Assembly (NCBI GenBank): GCA_015143295.1
Contig: CM026554.1
Coordinates: forward strand, 53,380,627 to 53,444,626
Length of the DNA stretch: 64,000 bases
Direction: 5' to 3'
Source: Tetracentron sinense
Lineage: Eukaryota; Streptophyta; Magnoliopsida; Trochodendrales; Trochodendraceae
A program made the position numbers and the translations under genes. How positions within the stretch are numbered: the first letter of the stretch is position 1; each line of letters starts with the position of its first letter. The notes beneath the pieces were generated by a model. The model was not told the origin of the DNA, did no database searches, and saw nothing but the letters and a program-made list of their open reading frames with translations. This document shows, in pieces, positions 47,111 to 57,636 of this stretch.

Positions 47111-50100
47111 GGATTTGCCATTGAAGGATTCCCAGAAGCTCTCCGGTTCGTATGCGAAGCTTCAGGTCGGCAAGTATAAGTCGAGGACTAGGGTTGTAAA
47201 GAAGACCCTCAACCCTGTCTGGAACGAGGAATTCGTCTTCAGAGTCTATGAAATTGATGAAGAACTCGTCGTCTCCGTCTCCGTCTCCGACGATGACTTC
47301 GGCTTCTTCAATGTCTCCGGCGATGATTTATTGGGTCGAGTTCGGGTTCCGCTCTGGTCCGTCGTCGCCGAGGAGAAACAGACCTTGCCTCCCACTTGGT
47401 TTTCCCTCGAAAAGCCTAAGATGGGAAAATCCATGGCGATGGACTGTGGTAAGTGTCTTCGTCTCTGTTTTCCTTCTCCTATTGTACCGATTGATCAGTC
47501 TAAGTTGTGTTTTTCCTTGGGTTTTCAGTAGTTTGAATAATCTAGCATCTTTTATTATATTCTCTTTGATGGGTGTTGATGATTTTTTCTACACTCTAGC
47601 ATCTTCTATGATAACAGAACATTATATATCTTGCAACAGTAAGGAAAAACAACCAAATGCAGGGGTTAATTCTAAATGGTAGTTTGTTGTTTTTCTTGTA
47701 CTCATAGACAACAAGAAACGATATTTTTTTTATAAAATGATTTGATTAGAGTTGGCCAAAAAAGCTATAATCTTGAGTCCAAAGCAATGTGCTTAGGAGA
47801 ATAAAGAAGTTTTGGATATTGAAAGAATGGTCAATGGACGAGGCTTAGTGTGTTTGGTTGCCAAGAAAATAGGTGAAAACATAGAAAAGAAAAGAAAATT
47901 TTGAATTTTTTATACAAGTCTTAGTTGAATTTTATCCAATTTTCTTTTCTTTTCTCTTATTTTCTAGGCAACCAAAAGTAGGGTAGGGTTTTCTCAGGGG
48001 GAAAAAGGAAATCCAGAAGCTCATCTCCCCTTTCTCAGAGGAGAATGGATTCTTAAAAAGAAAGTGATTTAAAACTCTCGATAGTACCTACTATCGAGAG
48101 TTGGAAATCCAATGGTATCAAGCATTAAGTGGGGCCCACTATTTAAAGCATGTGTGCCTCGGCACCATTGGATTTTCAATTGAACGGTCCAGCTCTCGAT
48201 AGTAGGTACGATCAAGAGTTTTTAACACTTTCCTTCTTAAAATAGACGGATTCCTTTCCCTCTCTTGCCACAACAAGTTTCTCCTTCTGCATTTAAATGG
48301 GTGACTAGTTGGGGCCTTTTAATGGACAAAGTGATAATGGTTATGTCTAGTGTGAAGACTGATAACATACAATTCACACTGACCGGCAATGACGCCTTCT
48401 CATCTCTTTTTTGTCTCTTGATGAAATTCCTGACCGCCATCTCAAAGGTGGTGCATACTGCATGCCCATTGCATCCTATTTTATTTGCGCATCATGAAGC
48501 ACAGATTTTGTTGTAAAACTGCACTTGTTTTGCTCAATGGATGCAGGGAAAATTCTCCTCACTATGTCTTTACATGGAAGAAGCAACAACACTTCTGCCA
48601 TTCACCTTTGTCCTGCACATTCAAGGCCTAATACTGGAGATCCCAAAGAATGGGACAGCCCAACTGAATCAACTCGGGATATGCTTAGCCCCACAGCTCC
48701 ATCTCGGAAGATCCCAGAAGGAAAAAAATTAATGAAGGCTATTAAAAGCCGTCTAGAACGGCTTTTCAATAAGAATGAGGAATCCTTCACATATGAATCA
48801 AGAACTGATGATTCTTCAGAGTTATCCAGTACAATTTCTGATTATGAGGATTGCATTGAAGAACCTCCCTCTAGTTGCAGCTTCGAAGAAGCTATTGATT
48901 TGATGGAGTCAAGAGCTGATGAACAAGAAATGCCAGAGATCCTGCAGGGGGGCATTCTTCTTGATCGGACATATGTGGTGTCTTCAAAAGATCTCAACAC
49001 ACTTCTTTTTGCGCCCCATTCACAGTTCAGGAGATACCTGGCAGAACTGCAGGGAACTACAGATTTACAAGAGGGACCTTGGACATGGAAATCGGGTCAG
49101 ATTTCATGTTTGACACGAGTTGTTACCTACACAAAAGCAGCAACAAAGTTAATTAAGGCTGTGAAAGCCATAGAGGAGCAAACCTATCTTAGAGCAGATG
49201 GAAGGGAATTTGCGGTATTGATAAATGTGAGCACACCAGATGTCCCATATGGAAATTGTTTCAAGGTAGAATTACTTTACAGGATGATGCCCGGACCAGA
49301 GTTATCTTCAGGAGAAGAGTCCACCTGTCTTGTAATATCCTGGAGTATGAACTTTTATCAGAGCACAGTGATGAGAGGCATGATTGAAGGAGGAGCTCGG
49401 CAAGGACTGAAGGAGAGTTTTGAACAGTTTGCAGACTTGCTGGCTCAAAATTATAGCCCGCTGGATTCTGCGGAACCAGCAAACAAGGAACATACGTTAA
49501 CGACATTGGAGATGGAGTACCAGTCAGATTGGGAGTTGGCAAGTGAATACTTTTGGAATTTCACAGTGTTTTCGACTATTTTCATGGGTTTTTATGTCTT
49601 AGTGCATATTCTCCTCTCTAGGCCCAGCAAACTCCAAGGGTTGGAATTTATTGGTCTGGATTTGCCCGATACTTTTGGGGAGGTGATCACCTGTGGAATC
49701 TGGGTTCTTCTAGTGGAGCGTGTTTATAATATGATCCTGCACTTTGTACAAGCTAGACTGCGAAGAGGTAACTTTTCGACAACTTATCTTCACATAAATC
49801 TAGGAAATTTATGTTGGAGTTAATACTTCATACTGTGGTCTCACACTCTCACTTATCCTCGACTCCTTGTAATTCCGTACCGAGAATTTACTCTTATTGT
49901 TCATGTGTTTCAACAGGAAGTGATCATGGAATCAAAGCCCAAGGTGATGGGTGGGTGCTTACAGTTGCTTTGATTGAAGGAAATAACTTAGCATCATTGG
50001 ATTCAACTGGCTTCTCAGATCCCTACGTGGTTTTCACCTGCAATGGTAAAACTAGAACGAGCTCTGTCAAGCTTCAAACTCCTGATCCTCAATGGAATGG

Positions 50101-53100
50101 TAAGGTTTTAAATTGATTAGGGTTTTCTATAGAAGATCTTTTTGTTCTCTTTTGTTAATGTCAGTTCACTGGAATACATGTTCCATGGCTGGAGAAATTA
50201 TGCAGAGATACTGGAGTTTGATGCTATGGAAGAGCCACCCTCGGTGCTGGACATGGAAATTTTTGATTTTGATGGTCCATTTGACCAGGCCACCTCACTT
50301 GGGCACGCAGAGATCAATTTCTTAAAACACACTTCCACGGAACTGGCAGACATGTGGATCTCCCTGGAGGGAAAATTCTCACAGGCGTCACAGTCCAAGC
50401 TGCACTTGAGAATTTTTTTGGACAATAACAAAGGAGTTGAAACTATTAAAGAGTACTTAACAAAGATGGAGAAGGAAGTTGGAAAGAAGGTAAGCATATT
50501 CCTCCAGACTATTTGATATTGCTTATGTGAAAATCTCTGATGAATGTCTGGTCCATCTAGCATATTGTACCAGACTATTTGATATTTCTTATGTGAAAAT
50601 CTATGATGAACATCAGGTCCATTTTCCTCAATGAACTAGACATTCCCATGCCATACACGTGGTACACCAACTCACTGCTCCAGAGCAGTCAATTGAGGGT
50701 GTTCTCTTGGATAGAGCCTAGTCAGAAAATAGAACCAACTGAAGATTGTTAATCTTCTGACATATAGCTAAAACTTCAGTGACAAAAGAAATAAGATAAA
50801 TAGGGAGTTTTTTTTTTCTATTTTGCGAAAATTATGAAGTGTCGAGCTGGTTGTTGTTCTATGATCCATTTAACAGAGCGGTGCTTTAAGAGGACAGTCC
50901 GGATTAATGAGTCAAGTGTGCGATGTTTATGGTTTGGGAGAAGGGTTCATATTGCATGTACTTAAGGCTTATTTTTAGTTTCTCCTCTGATGTTTGACTA
51001 ACTCCATGATGCACACTCTGGCAGTTGAACCTTCGTTCGCCTCACAGGAATTCAACATTCCAGAAGCTCTTTGGTTTGCCACCAGAAGAATTTCTTATCA
51101 ATGACTTCTCATGCTCCCTAAAGAGAAAGATGCCTTTACAGGTGCCAGTTATTTCTACTGTGTCAGTACATACCTCTAAGAGATTGGGTGTTGTAGAATT
51201 ATAGTTAGAAGCTTTGTAAATCAGATTGTGGATTGTCTGACTCGGCCGTCTGAGCCCAAGTTTGGCATGTATGTAAACGAAAATTTCTTTGATTCCTTTA
51301 ATTTTTGCATGCATCAGTGACTTGCCCAAGTTGACAATGAATTGGCTCTGTCATTACATCAGTGACTTGCCCAAGTTGACAGTGACTTGACTCTATCATG
51401 GCATCTTTTGTTGAAGGGTTTACAGTGGGTTACATAGTTTTAAGCATTCTTTCGAAAGTAATTTTTTGTCTTAGGATAAGACCCCAATGATGCTGCTGCT
51501 GCTGCTGATGATGATGTGTTAATTTATAGGGGAATGATATGCTAAAACGGCTTGGTGTGTTGGGAGTCGGATAGTTATTGGTTCAACTTTACGCACTACT
51601 GACTTGGCCCAATTAATACTAGTCAAAATCCACTTATTTTAGGGGATGGGTGTGATATTCTGTTGAGTCACTTAAAGGAGATCATTTTCCTACTTTATAA
51701 TCTTTATATTCCTTTTTTTTTTAAAAATCGACTCGTCTGAATCAAGTGCACCTGTTCCAGTTGAGTGAGTTGATTACAGTTATTGAATTTTCAAATATTA
51801 CCTGGAGTTGAAATGGGTTGTTGGTGCAGGGCCGGCTTTTCCTATCTGTAAGAATAGTTGGGTTCTACGCCAACTTGTTTGGACATAAAACCAAATTCTT
51901 CTTTCTCTGGGAGGACATTGAGAACGTTCAAGTGATTCCCCCCTCCCTGGCATCTATGGGTAGCCCTTCGCTGGCCATAGTTCTGCGAAAGGGTCGGGGT
52001 ATCGATGCAAGGCATGGTGCGAAGTCTCAAGATGAAGAAGGCAGGCTTAGATTCCACTTTCAATCATTTGTTTCATTCAATGTGGCCAGCAGGTATTGTG
52101 GGTTGGGGTTGTAAATACCTCAATGTGGTACTCTCACATATAAAGAGGAAATGGCACTTTGTTGTCCATATTATTTCTCTTCATGATCTGTTGGTTGGCT
52201 GTACTGTACTAACAGGACAATCATGGCCTCATGGAGAACAAGAACCCTGACTCCTGAGCAGAAAGCACAAGTAGCAGAAGAGCAGCAGGATCTAGATGGA
52301 AAGTCAATTCTGGTAGAAGATGCTGGATCCTTTTGGAGTATTGAAGATGCAAACATGTCCAAGGTTTACTCTGCTGAACTTCCTGTTAATGTGAGTGTTC
52401 AATTCTCTGCTTATCCTCGTCCGTCCTATCCTGTTAACAGGAAGCCTAAGGAATGTCTACTGACAGCACACTAGTACATGTGGAGTACTTACATGGGGAA
52501 TAACATTTTCAGTATGCATATAGTCAAGTCCATCGGATGCCTATTGTGAACTGTTATTTCCATTTTTTTGGTAGGTCCACATGATTACCTTCATCTGAGT
52601 GGGTCGTTTTTTAAATTATATAGAAGCCCATAGTTATGGTTGGTACCAGGCCTTGAATGTGTGCCGTCCACATCTATGGGTGTGCCAATTGTAGACCAAC
52701 CTCATCCTCTATCATATGGATATTGGATACTCATAAGATTTTGTCTAAAACAGCAATTCTAGACTGCCGTTCTGTTTGATTTCCCTAAATCTTGTTTTTT
52801 TATTTTTTTTTGGTGACAATTTCCCTACCGTTCACTCAGCATAACTTTTTCTTGCATCTCTTTAACCGACTTGTTCTAGGTGCTGATACACCATGTTGGG
52901 AGATATGTGCAGATAAAGTCATTGATGGAAATGTTTGATGGGGGAAACTTGGAGCATAAGGTGATGGGAAAATTTGGTTGTCTTAATTATGTGACTACGG
53001 AGTGGGAAGCTGTAAGACATGATGTATATGAGCGACATCTTTGTTATAAATTCAACCGCCATGTCTCAATCTTTGGAGGGGAAGTTACCACAGCACAACA

Positions 53101-53507
53101 AAAAACTCCCATTGCAAAAGGTTGGATTCTGGATGAAGTTATGGCCCTCCACGATGTCCCATTTGGTGATCATTTCCAGGTATAAATTTTTTTAAATATT
53201 CCTTACCAAATTGAGAGAGATACATGATGCCTCATTTCATCTTTCAGTGTACGAGTTTTTTTTTTTTTTTTTCTGATCTCTCTTCTATGTGCAGGTCCAT
53301 TTTAGGTACCAAATTGAGACCCCCACGTCTGTTTCCAATGCATGCCAGTGTGATGTTTATGTAGGCATTGCATGGCTGAAAAGCACCAAGTTCCAGCAGA
53401 GGATCACCCGAAACATAGCCGAGAAGTTTACCTATCGTTTGAAGGAAATCTTTGAACTAGTGAAGAGGGAGATTCTGTTGGCAACTCCGCATGATAGTTT
53501 TATCTGA
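47079..53507 (+). CDS. C2-VASt-C2-GRAM-VASt protein (about 1030 aa, 9 exons)
   Basis: Exons: 47079-47448, 48547-49767, 49917-50099, 50206-50489, 51025-51141, 51830-52092, 52216-52390, 52913-53179, 53295-53507; all introns GT-AG with matching phases. Layout: first C2 (residues 1-120, MRLYVYVLEARDLP, NPVWNEEFVF); acidic Ser-rich linker; first VASt domain (about 258-425); a hydrophobic segment (about 461-480, FSTIFMGFYVLVHILL); second C2 (about 540-650, FSDPYVVF and DFDGPFD Ca-ligand loops); GRAM (about 699-815); second VASt (about 845-1030). This is the architecture of Arabidopsis At5g50170/At1g03370, probable lipid-binding proteins acting at membrane contacts. The first C2 lacks the SDPY motif, so only the second seems fit for Ca-dependent binding. 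For exon 8 the acceptor before ATAAAG (52913) fits the family better than the one at 52880, which adds 11 residues. The start is the first ATG in this frame. No lesion seen. Confidence 0.92.
47848..47985. repeat. MITE in intron 1 (same family as 29945-30178)
   Basis: TGTTTGGTTGCCAAGAAAAT and the inverted ATTTTCTAGGCAACCAAAAG form the ends. GAAAACATAGAAAAGAAAAG is shared with the copy at 29945. It lies in the 1.1-kb first intron of the C2/GRAM gene. Confidence 0.7.
48065..48231. repeat. Hairpin-ended MITE family, copy 2 (intron 1)
   Basis: It starts with TTTAAAACTCTCGATAGTAC and the hairpin CTCTCGATAGTA/TACTATCGAGAG, then AATCCAATGGTATCAAGCAT. It ends with the inverted CTCTCGATAGTAGGTACGAT followed by CAAGAGTTTTTAA. 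The arms, including the small end palindromes, pair along the whole 167 bp. Confidence 0.72.
50504..50622. repeat. 66-bp-period tandem duplication in intron 4
   Basis: CCAGACTATTTGATATT to GGTCCAT occurs at 50504-50556 and again at 50570-50622 with few changes. A similar 43-bp duplication (CATCAGTGACTTGCCCAAGT) lies in intron 5 at about 51313-51398. Neither touches exons. Confidence 0.7.
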
Positions 53508-53586
53508 CAAATAATGCAGTACCGAGCTTTTAATGTTTTGGTTGGTTAAAACCCCAAAGAAAAACTTAATCGCAGCTGCACATCTT

Positions 53587-53817
53587 CCATTGGTTGGGTT
53601 TGAGTTTCTTCCCCCCTGCAAGGGAACTGGTGTCCCAGCCTAGTCTATAGTTATTCCTCCAACAGCATGCACGATGGGTTGGGAAATTTAAAGGGGTGAA
53701 CTCTGTACAGAGAAATGCTTTACTAGCCGTCCAGAGCAGCAATTAAAAGGGACCATGGTCGAGCAAAAGAAATTTCTGGTGGGCATGTTTTTTTTTGGTT
53801 TCTGATGTAAGAGACAA
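53587..53817 (+). repeat. 3' flank of the C2/GRAM gene, direct repeat copy 1
   Basis: This 231-bp stretch (CCATTGGTTGGGTTTGAGTT to GATGTAAGAGACAA) begins 80 bp after the TGA and probably belongs to the 3' UTR. It recurs at 56859-57088 in the same orientation with about one change per 12 bases. The first copy is followed directly by CTAG of a Helitron-type end. Confidence 0.9.
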
Positions 53818-56800
53818 CTAGTAAACACCCCGAGCGATGCACGGGTAGAAATTGTGATGAAACAATAAAAACAAATATAAAAAAAGCCAATACTGCTCTA
53901 ATTTCCACCTCAAATGGGGGCCAACGTTTAAAAGAAATTATACAATTATAATTAGATTACAACCTCACATGGGACCGACGCTTAAAGGAAATTGTACGAT
54001 TATAATTAGAGTACACATGTTGTTCATCTAATTTTAAAAATTCTAACTGTGAGATCTAATAAGAAGGGGATAGCTCAGTGCCCTAAATAGCTAACATGCA
54101 TATGACATGCCATGTCCAAGCTGGATGACATAATCTCTAGCACTCGACCCGGTCACATAAACTGGCAAAATTTAACTATTATTACAACTGTAAGAACAAA
54201 AATTACATTAACTCCCAAACCATAAGGGATTCTCAGTTCTACTGTATAAAATTTGACAACTAACAAATCTCAGAATCCAAAGCAGCTCAAAAACATCATA
54301 TATGAAACTCATCTCGTGTGAATGGTACATAACAGAGATAGATGTGATGAGTGAAATGTCATCCAATCTTTGATCACATGCAGGTGAGCTTATCTGATCA
54401 ACCACAAAATCGATCGGTCATATTTCTGACAAATGAAAGATCATAAACGACTATTTACAAAATTAAGGAGATTAGAATTAAATCCTGGAGAGAGAGAGGA
54501 GACCTTTTAGACGCAGAAGAGGTCGATATGTCCGCCATGAATAACTTATCATCCTTAAGTTTACTCGCAGATCTCAGAAGATATCAAAGCTTGGATCTCG
54601 CCTTGTTTATTGATTAGGTAAGAAGAAAAGTATGGATATGAAACAAAAGAGGATAAGCAATCCATGATATCTCTTTGAGACCCTAAATTGAGAAGAGAAA
54701 ATGGAGGGCCCTATTATCCTCAAATGCAGGAGCTTAGTAACCCAAACCTCCTAACCTGCTACCCGTTCCGGTCTCAAACCTCACTCCCGCTCTCAAACCT
54801 TGCTTTCACCTCGGGAGCTCGATTTTAACTTTTGTAAACTTCGCTCTCACTTGAAGGTGCGGTTTTGTAATTGAATTTAGAATGATACATTTAATAATTC
54901 AATAGTCATCTTGTTTGTTGTGATGAAAAATTTGAATTATGAATCATTGTATCAATTTTCTCTTAAAGTTTAAAAAACTGAAAAAGATATATTTACATCT
55001 ACAAGTAATTTTCAAGAACATCAATTTTATGTATATATATCGGCGCTCTGGAGGTGCTCCTGACCCTATCCTAAATTGAAATTTGACACTCTCGCTCCCA
55101 CACTGGTTACTTAGTTCAGGAGATCTCAAAAGCCATAGTAACAGCACTTGAGAAAGATCTGGATTGTCAAAATTGAGAAAAAAGGTCAATGGTCTATTGG
55201 GAATTTGGCGGAGGTCTCCAAACCTATCTTTGATCATCCAAAAGCATTCTAGTCCACCTAGGAAAAAACCCGGTGAAATGCATGGGATAAAGGAAAGATA
55301 TAAATGGTTAATGCAGAAATTATAAATTGTGATTATTCAGAATTTATTAACATATGTAAGTGATCTCTTAGTAAGAAATATATACTAATAAAAAATATTT
55401 ATTGCTTAATTTAATTAGTGTTATAATTACTTAACTATCCAACATTCACCACAACAGAAACCATCTTTACCGATTAGATGGCTACCTTCATTTTTTGGTA
55501 TACTCAATAACACCACAAGGTGATTACTGAAGGCAAAGAAAGGAAACACACACACTCACACCCCTACCTTCATTGAGTATGACCAAATCACTGATTTGTC
55601 ATTAATTTAACAAAACATAAAATGAAGGCTTAGTGTATTCAATAAGAGGTAAATATTAATGAAACACCAAAGATTTTATTACCGGCACTTTCAGTACTTA
55701 AGCTAAGCATCAAAATATCTCAGGGCATATAAGTGTGAGGATATTAGAGAAACTAATATAAAGATAAAAATCCATGTCCATTTAAACAAAATGAATTGAT
55801 GATTTGAGATTTTTTTTTTGGGTTAAGAAAAGTTAAGAAGGAAACACTCAAACGGACTCCATAAGGATTTAGTGTAAACCAATTTTACCTAACATTTAAT
55901 ACGGTCCAAACCCATATAACCCACCACTTAAACTAATTTGCTTCTATCATTGCTTGAAGCTATATGAAAAAACAAATCCAGATACCATGAACAGTTGAGC
56001 GTATACAAATAGTTCTTTTTTTTTTTTTTTTTCCGGTTCAAGAGATACATAGCCGAGGTTAGAATGGTTAGTATATGTTCTAAGTTAGCCAACGGATGAT
56101 TATATCAACATCACACCCCTCGGGTCTTGATTTTCGCTTACAATGGTTAGTCATAAGAGACATCAAGGATTTAGGAGAGAAATGAAACATGCATACACAT
56201 CAAACAATCATAACATCACACAGACAAATGGAATCCAACAGAATTTTCATTTGATCTGCAATGTTACAATGCTAAGAAACCAAGCTGAGAACCTAAGCAT
56301 CTACCAGTCACACTAAATAAGGTAAACAAAAGGGAGAATCCATCAGCAATCATAAGAGATTACAGAAACGTTAAATTACAGTAATAAATGACCGATGGTA
56401 GTCAGCTGGAGCTCCTCCCTTGTCACCGAACTCCTTCAAAACCAATGCGGGCCACTACAAATGCTTTTAGTATCTTTACTTGATCCTTCAAAACCGATAA
56501 GGTCGGTCTCCTTCAAAACCGATGCAGGCCACTACAATTCAAAATCGAAGCTTGATCTGTTCTTCCTGCAAAAAACAAAAACAAAAAAAAAAGGAAAAAA
56601 AATTCACTCCTAAGATTGCGTTAAATTGAAGAGATAGAGGATGAGGACGGAGGATTCTTAAACTGATAAGGCCGATCTCCTTCAAAACTAATGCGGGCCA
56701 CTACAATTCAATAATGTAGCTTGATATGTTCTTCCTGCAAAATAAAAAACTGGGAAAAAAAATTCACTCCTAAGATTGCAGTAAAAAGAAGAGGGAGAGA

Positions 56801-56858
56801 GAGAGAATGAGGAGACCGGATTCTTATATTCCGATCTGCTTCCTGAAAAATAAAAATA
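53818..56858 (-). mobile_element. Probable Helitron-type insertion, minus orientation
   Basis: Read on the minus strand, the sequence ends with a hairpin, CCCGTGC-ATC-GCTCGGG (53829-53845, one mismatch in a 7-bp stem), then 7 bases, then CTAG (53821-53818), and the host base T. This matches the plant Helitron 3' terminus, hairpin plus CTRR. The 5' end could not be placed: the region runs into the second copy of the gene's 3' flank. No helicase or Rep sequence is seen, so it would be non-autonomous. The interior has a possible captured exon on the minus strand (ATG at 54539, MADISTSSASKRSPLS...) with low support, and otherwise AT-rich DNA without genes. Confidence 0.5.
56497..56827. repeat. 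165-bp tandem duplication
   Basis: GATAAGGTCGGTCTCCTTCA to ACGGAGGATTCTTA (about 56497-56660) is repeated as about 56667-56827 with small indels. A shorter third echo (CTTCAAAACCAATGCGGGCC) is at 56430-56452. It lies just before the second copy of the C2/GRAM 3' flank. Confidence 0.75.
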
Positions 56859-57088
56859 CCATTGGTTGGGTTTGAGTTTCTTCCCCCCAGCAAGGGAAAT
56901 GTTGTCCGAGCCTAGTCTATAGTTATTCCTCCAACAGCATGCATGATGGGTTGGGAAATTTAAAGGTGTGAACTCTGTACAGAGAAGTGCTTTACTAGTC
57001 ATCGAGAGCAGCAATTAAAAGGGACCATGGTTGAGCAAAAGAAATTTCTGGTGGGCATGTTTTTTTTTGTTTCTGATGTAAGAGACAA
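56859..57088 (+). repeat. 3' flank of the C2/GRAM gene, direct repeat copy 2
   Basis: It is the partner of 53587-53817, 3.3 kb downstream. After GACAA the sequence continues TATCAATTCATAATTC, which may be the original continuation of the locus, because Helitrons insert between A and T. Confidence 0.88.
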
Positions 57089-57636
57089 TATCAATTCATA
57101 ATTCAATCTATGTACTCCTGTTCCTTAAAAGGAGAAGTTTGTTAGAGGGATAATTTTTGCAAGACTAATAAGATAGGTTCTATCTGAAGTTTCAACATTG
57201 ATGCTCTTTGTGCATCTTGCTAGATAGCATTCCCTAAGAACTGATTAATCCTTTATTCGCTCTTTGATCTTACTTTGTGGAAAATGTAGGGGTGGCAAGG
57301 GGTTGGGTCAACCGGTCAAGCTCTTTGCTGACGGGTATTTGCTCCACCTACACAAAAAATATATATCAAAGATTTGTACATTGGTGTTTCAGATTAATCT
57401 TTGAAATACTTATAAATTTTGTCGGAAAATAAATGGGAAGAAGACCTTGTTGTGCATTTCCTTGTGTTAGCACATGCCCCCATTGCGAATGTACCTTGCT
57501 CTTAGTCCAATCCAGGCCAACCCCATAAATAATTTTATGTTGTCTTTGACATTGAATAACTTGGTTATCTTGAAAGGCATCGGTCTAGATCAGCAGGTAG
57601 GTTTGTGAAGTAGGTATCCAAACTTCAGTATGAGAC
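57089..57636. other. Intergenic between the duplicated flank and the PPR gene
   Basis: No coding sequence is seen. On the minus strand this is the 3' flank of the PPR gene. No poly(A) signal stands out enough to call. Confidence 0.3.

Noticed and set aside
50142-50205. Earlier start of exon 4 of the C2/GRAM gene
   Set aside because: The frame before 50206 is open but reads through TCACTGGAATACATG-type sequence without family resemblance. Phase and homology require the acceptor just before AGATACTGG.
52880-52912. Eleven extra residues at the start of exon 8 of the C2/GRAM gene
   Set aside because: They are in frame, but the family joins directly from the ELPVN-type segment to IKSLMEMFDGG, which favours the acceptor at 52911-52912.
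54485-54560. Captured exon on the minus strand (MADISTSSASKRSPLS)
   Set aside because: It is only about 18 codons before a CTCTCTCCAG stretch that could be an acceptor or a simple repeat; too little to call a gene fragment.
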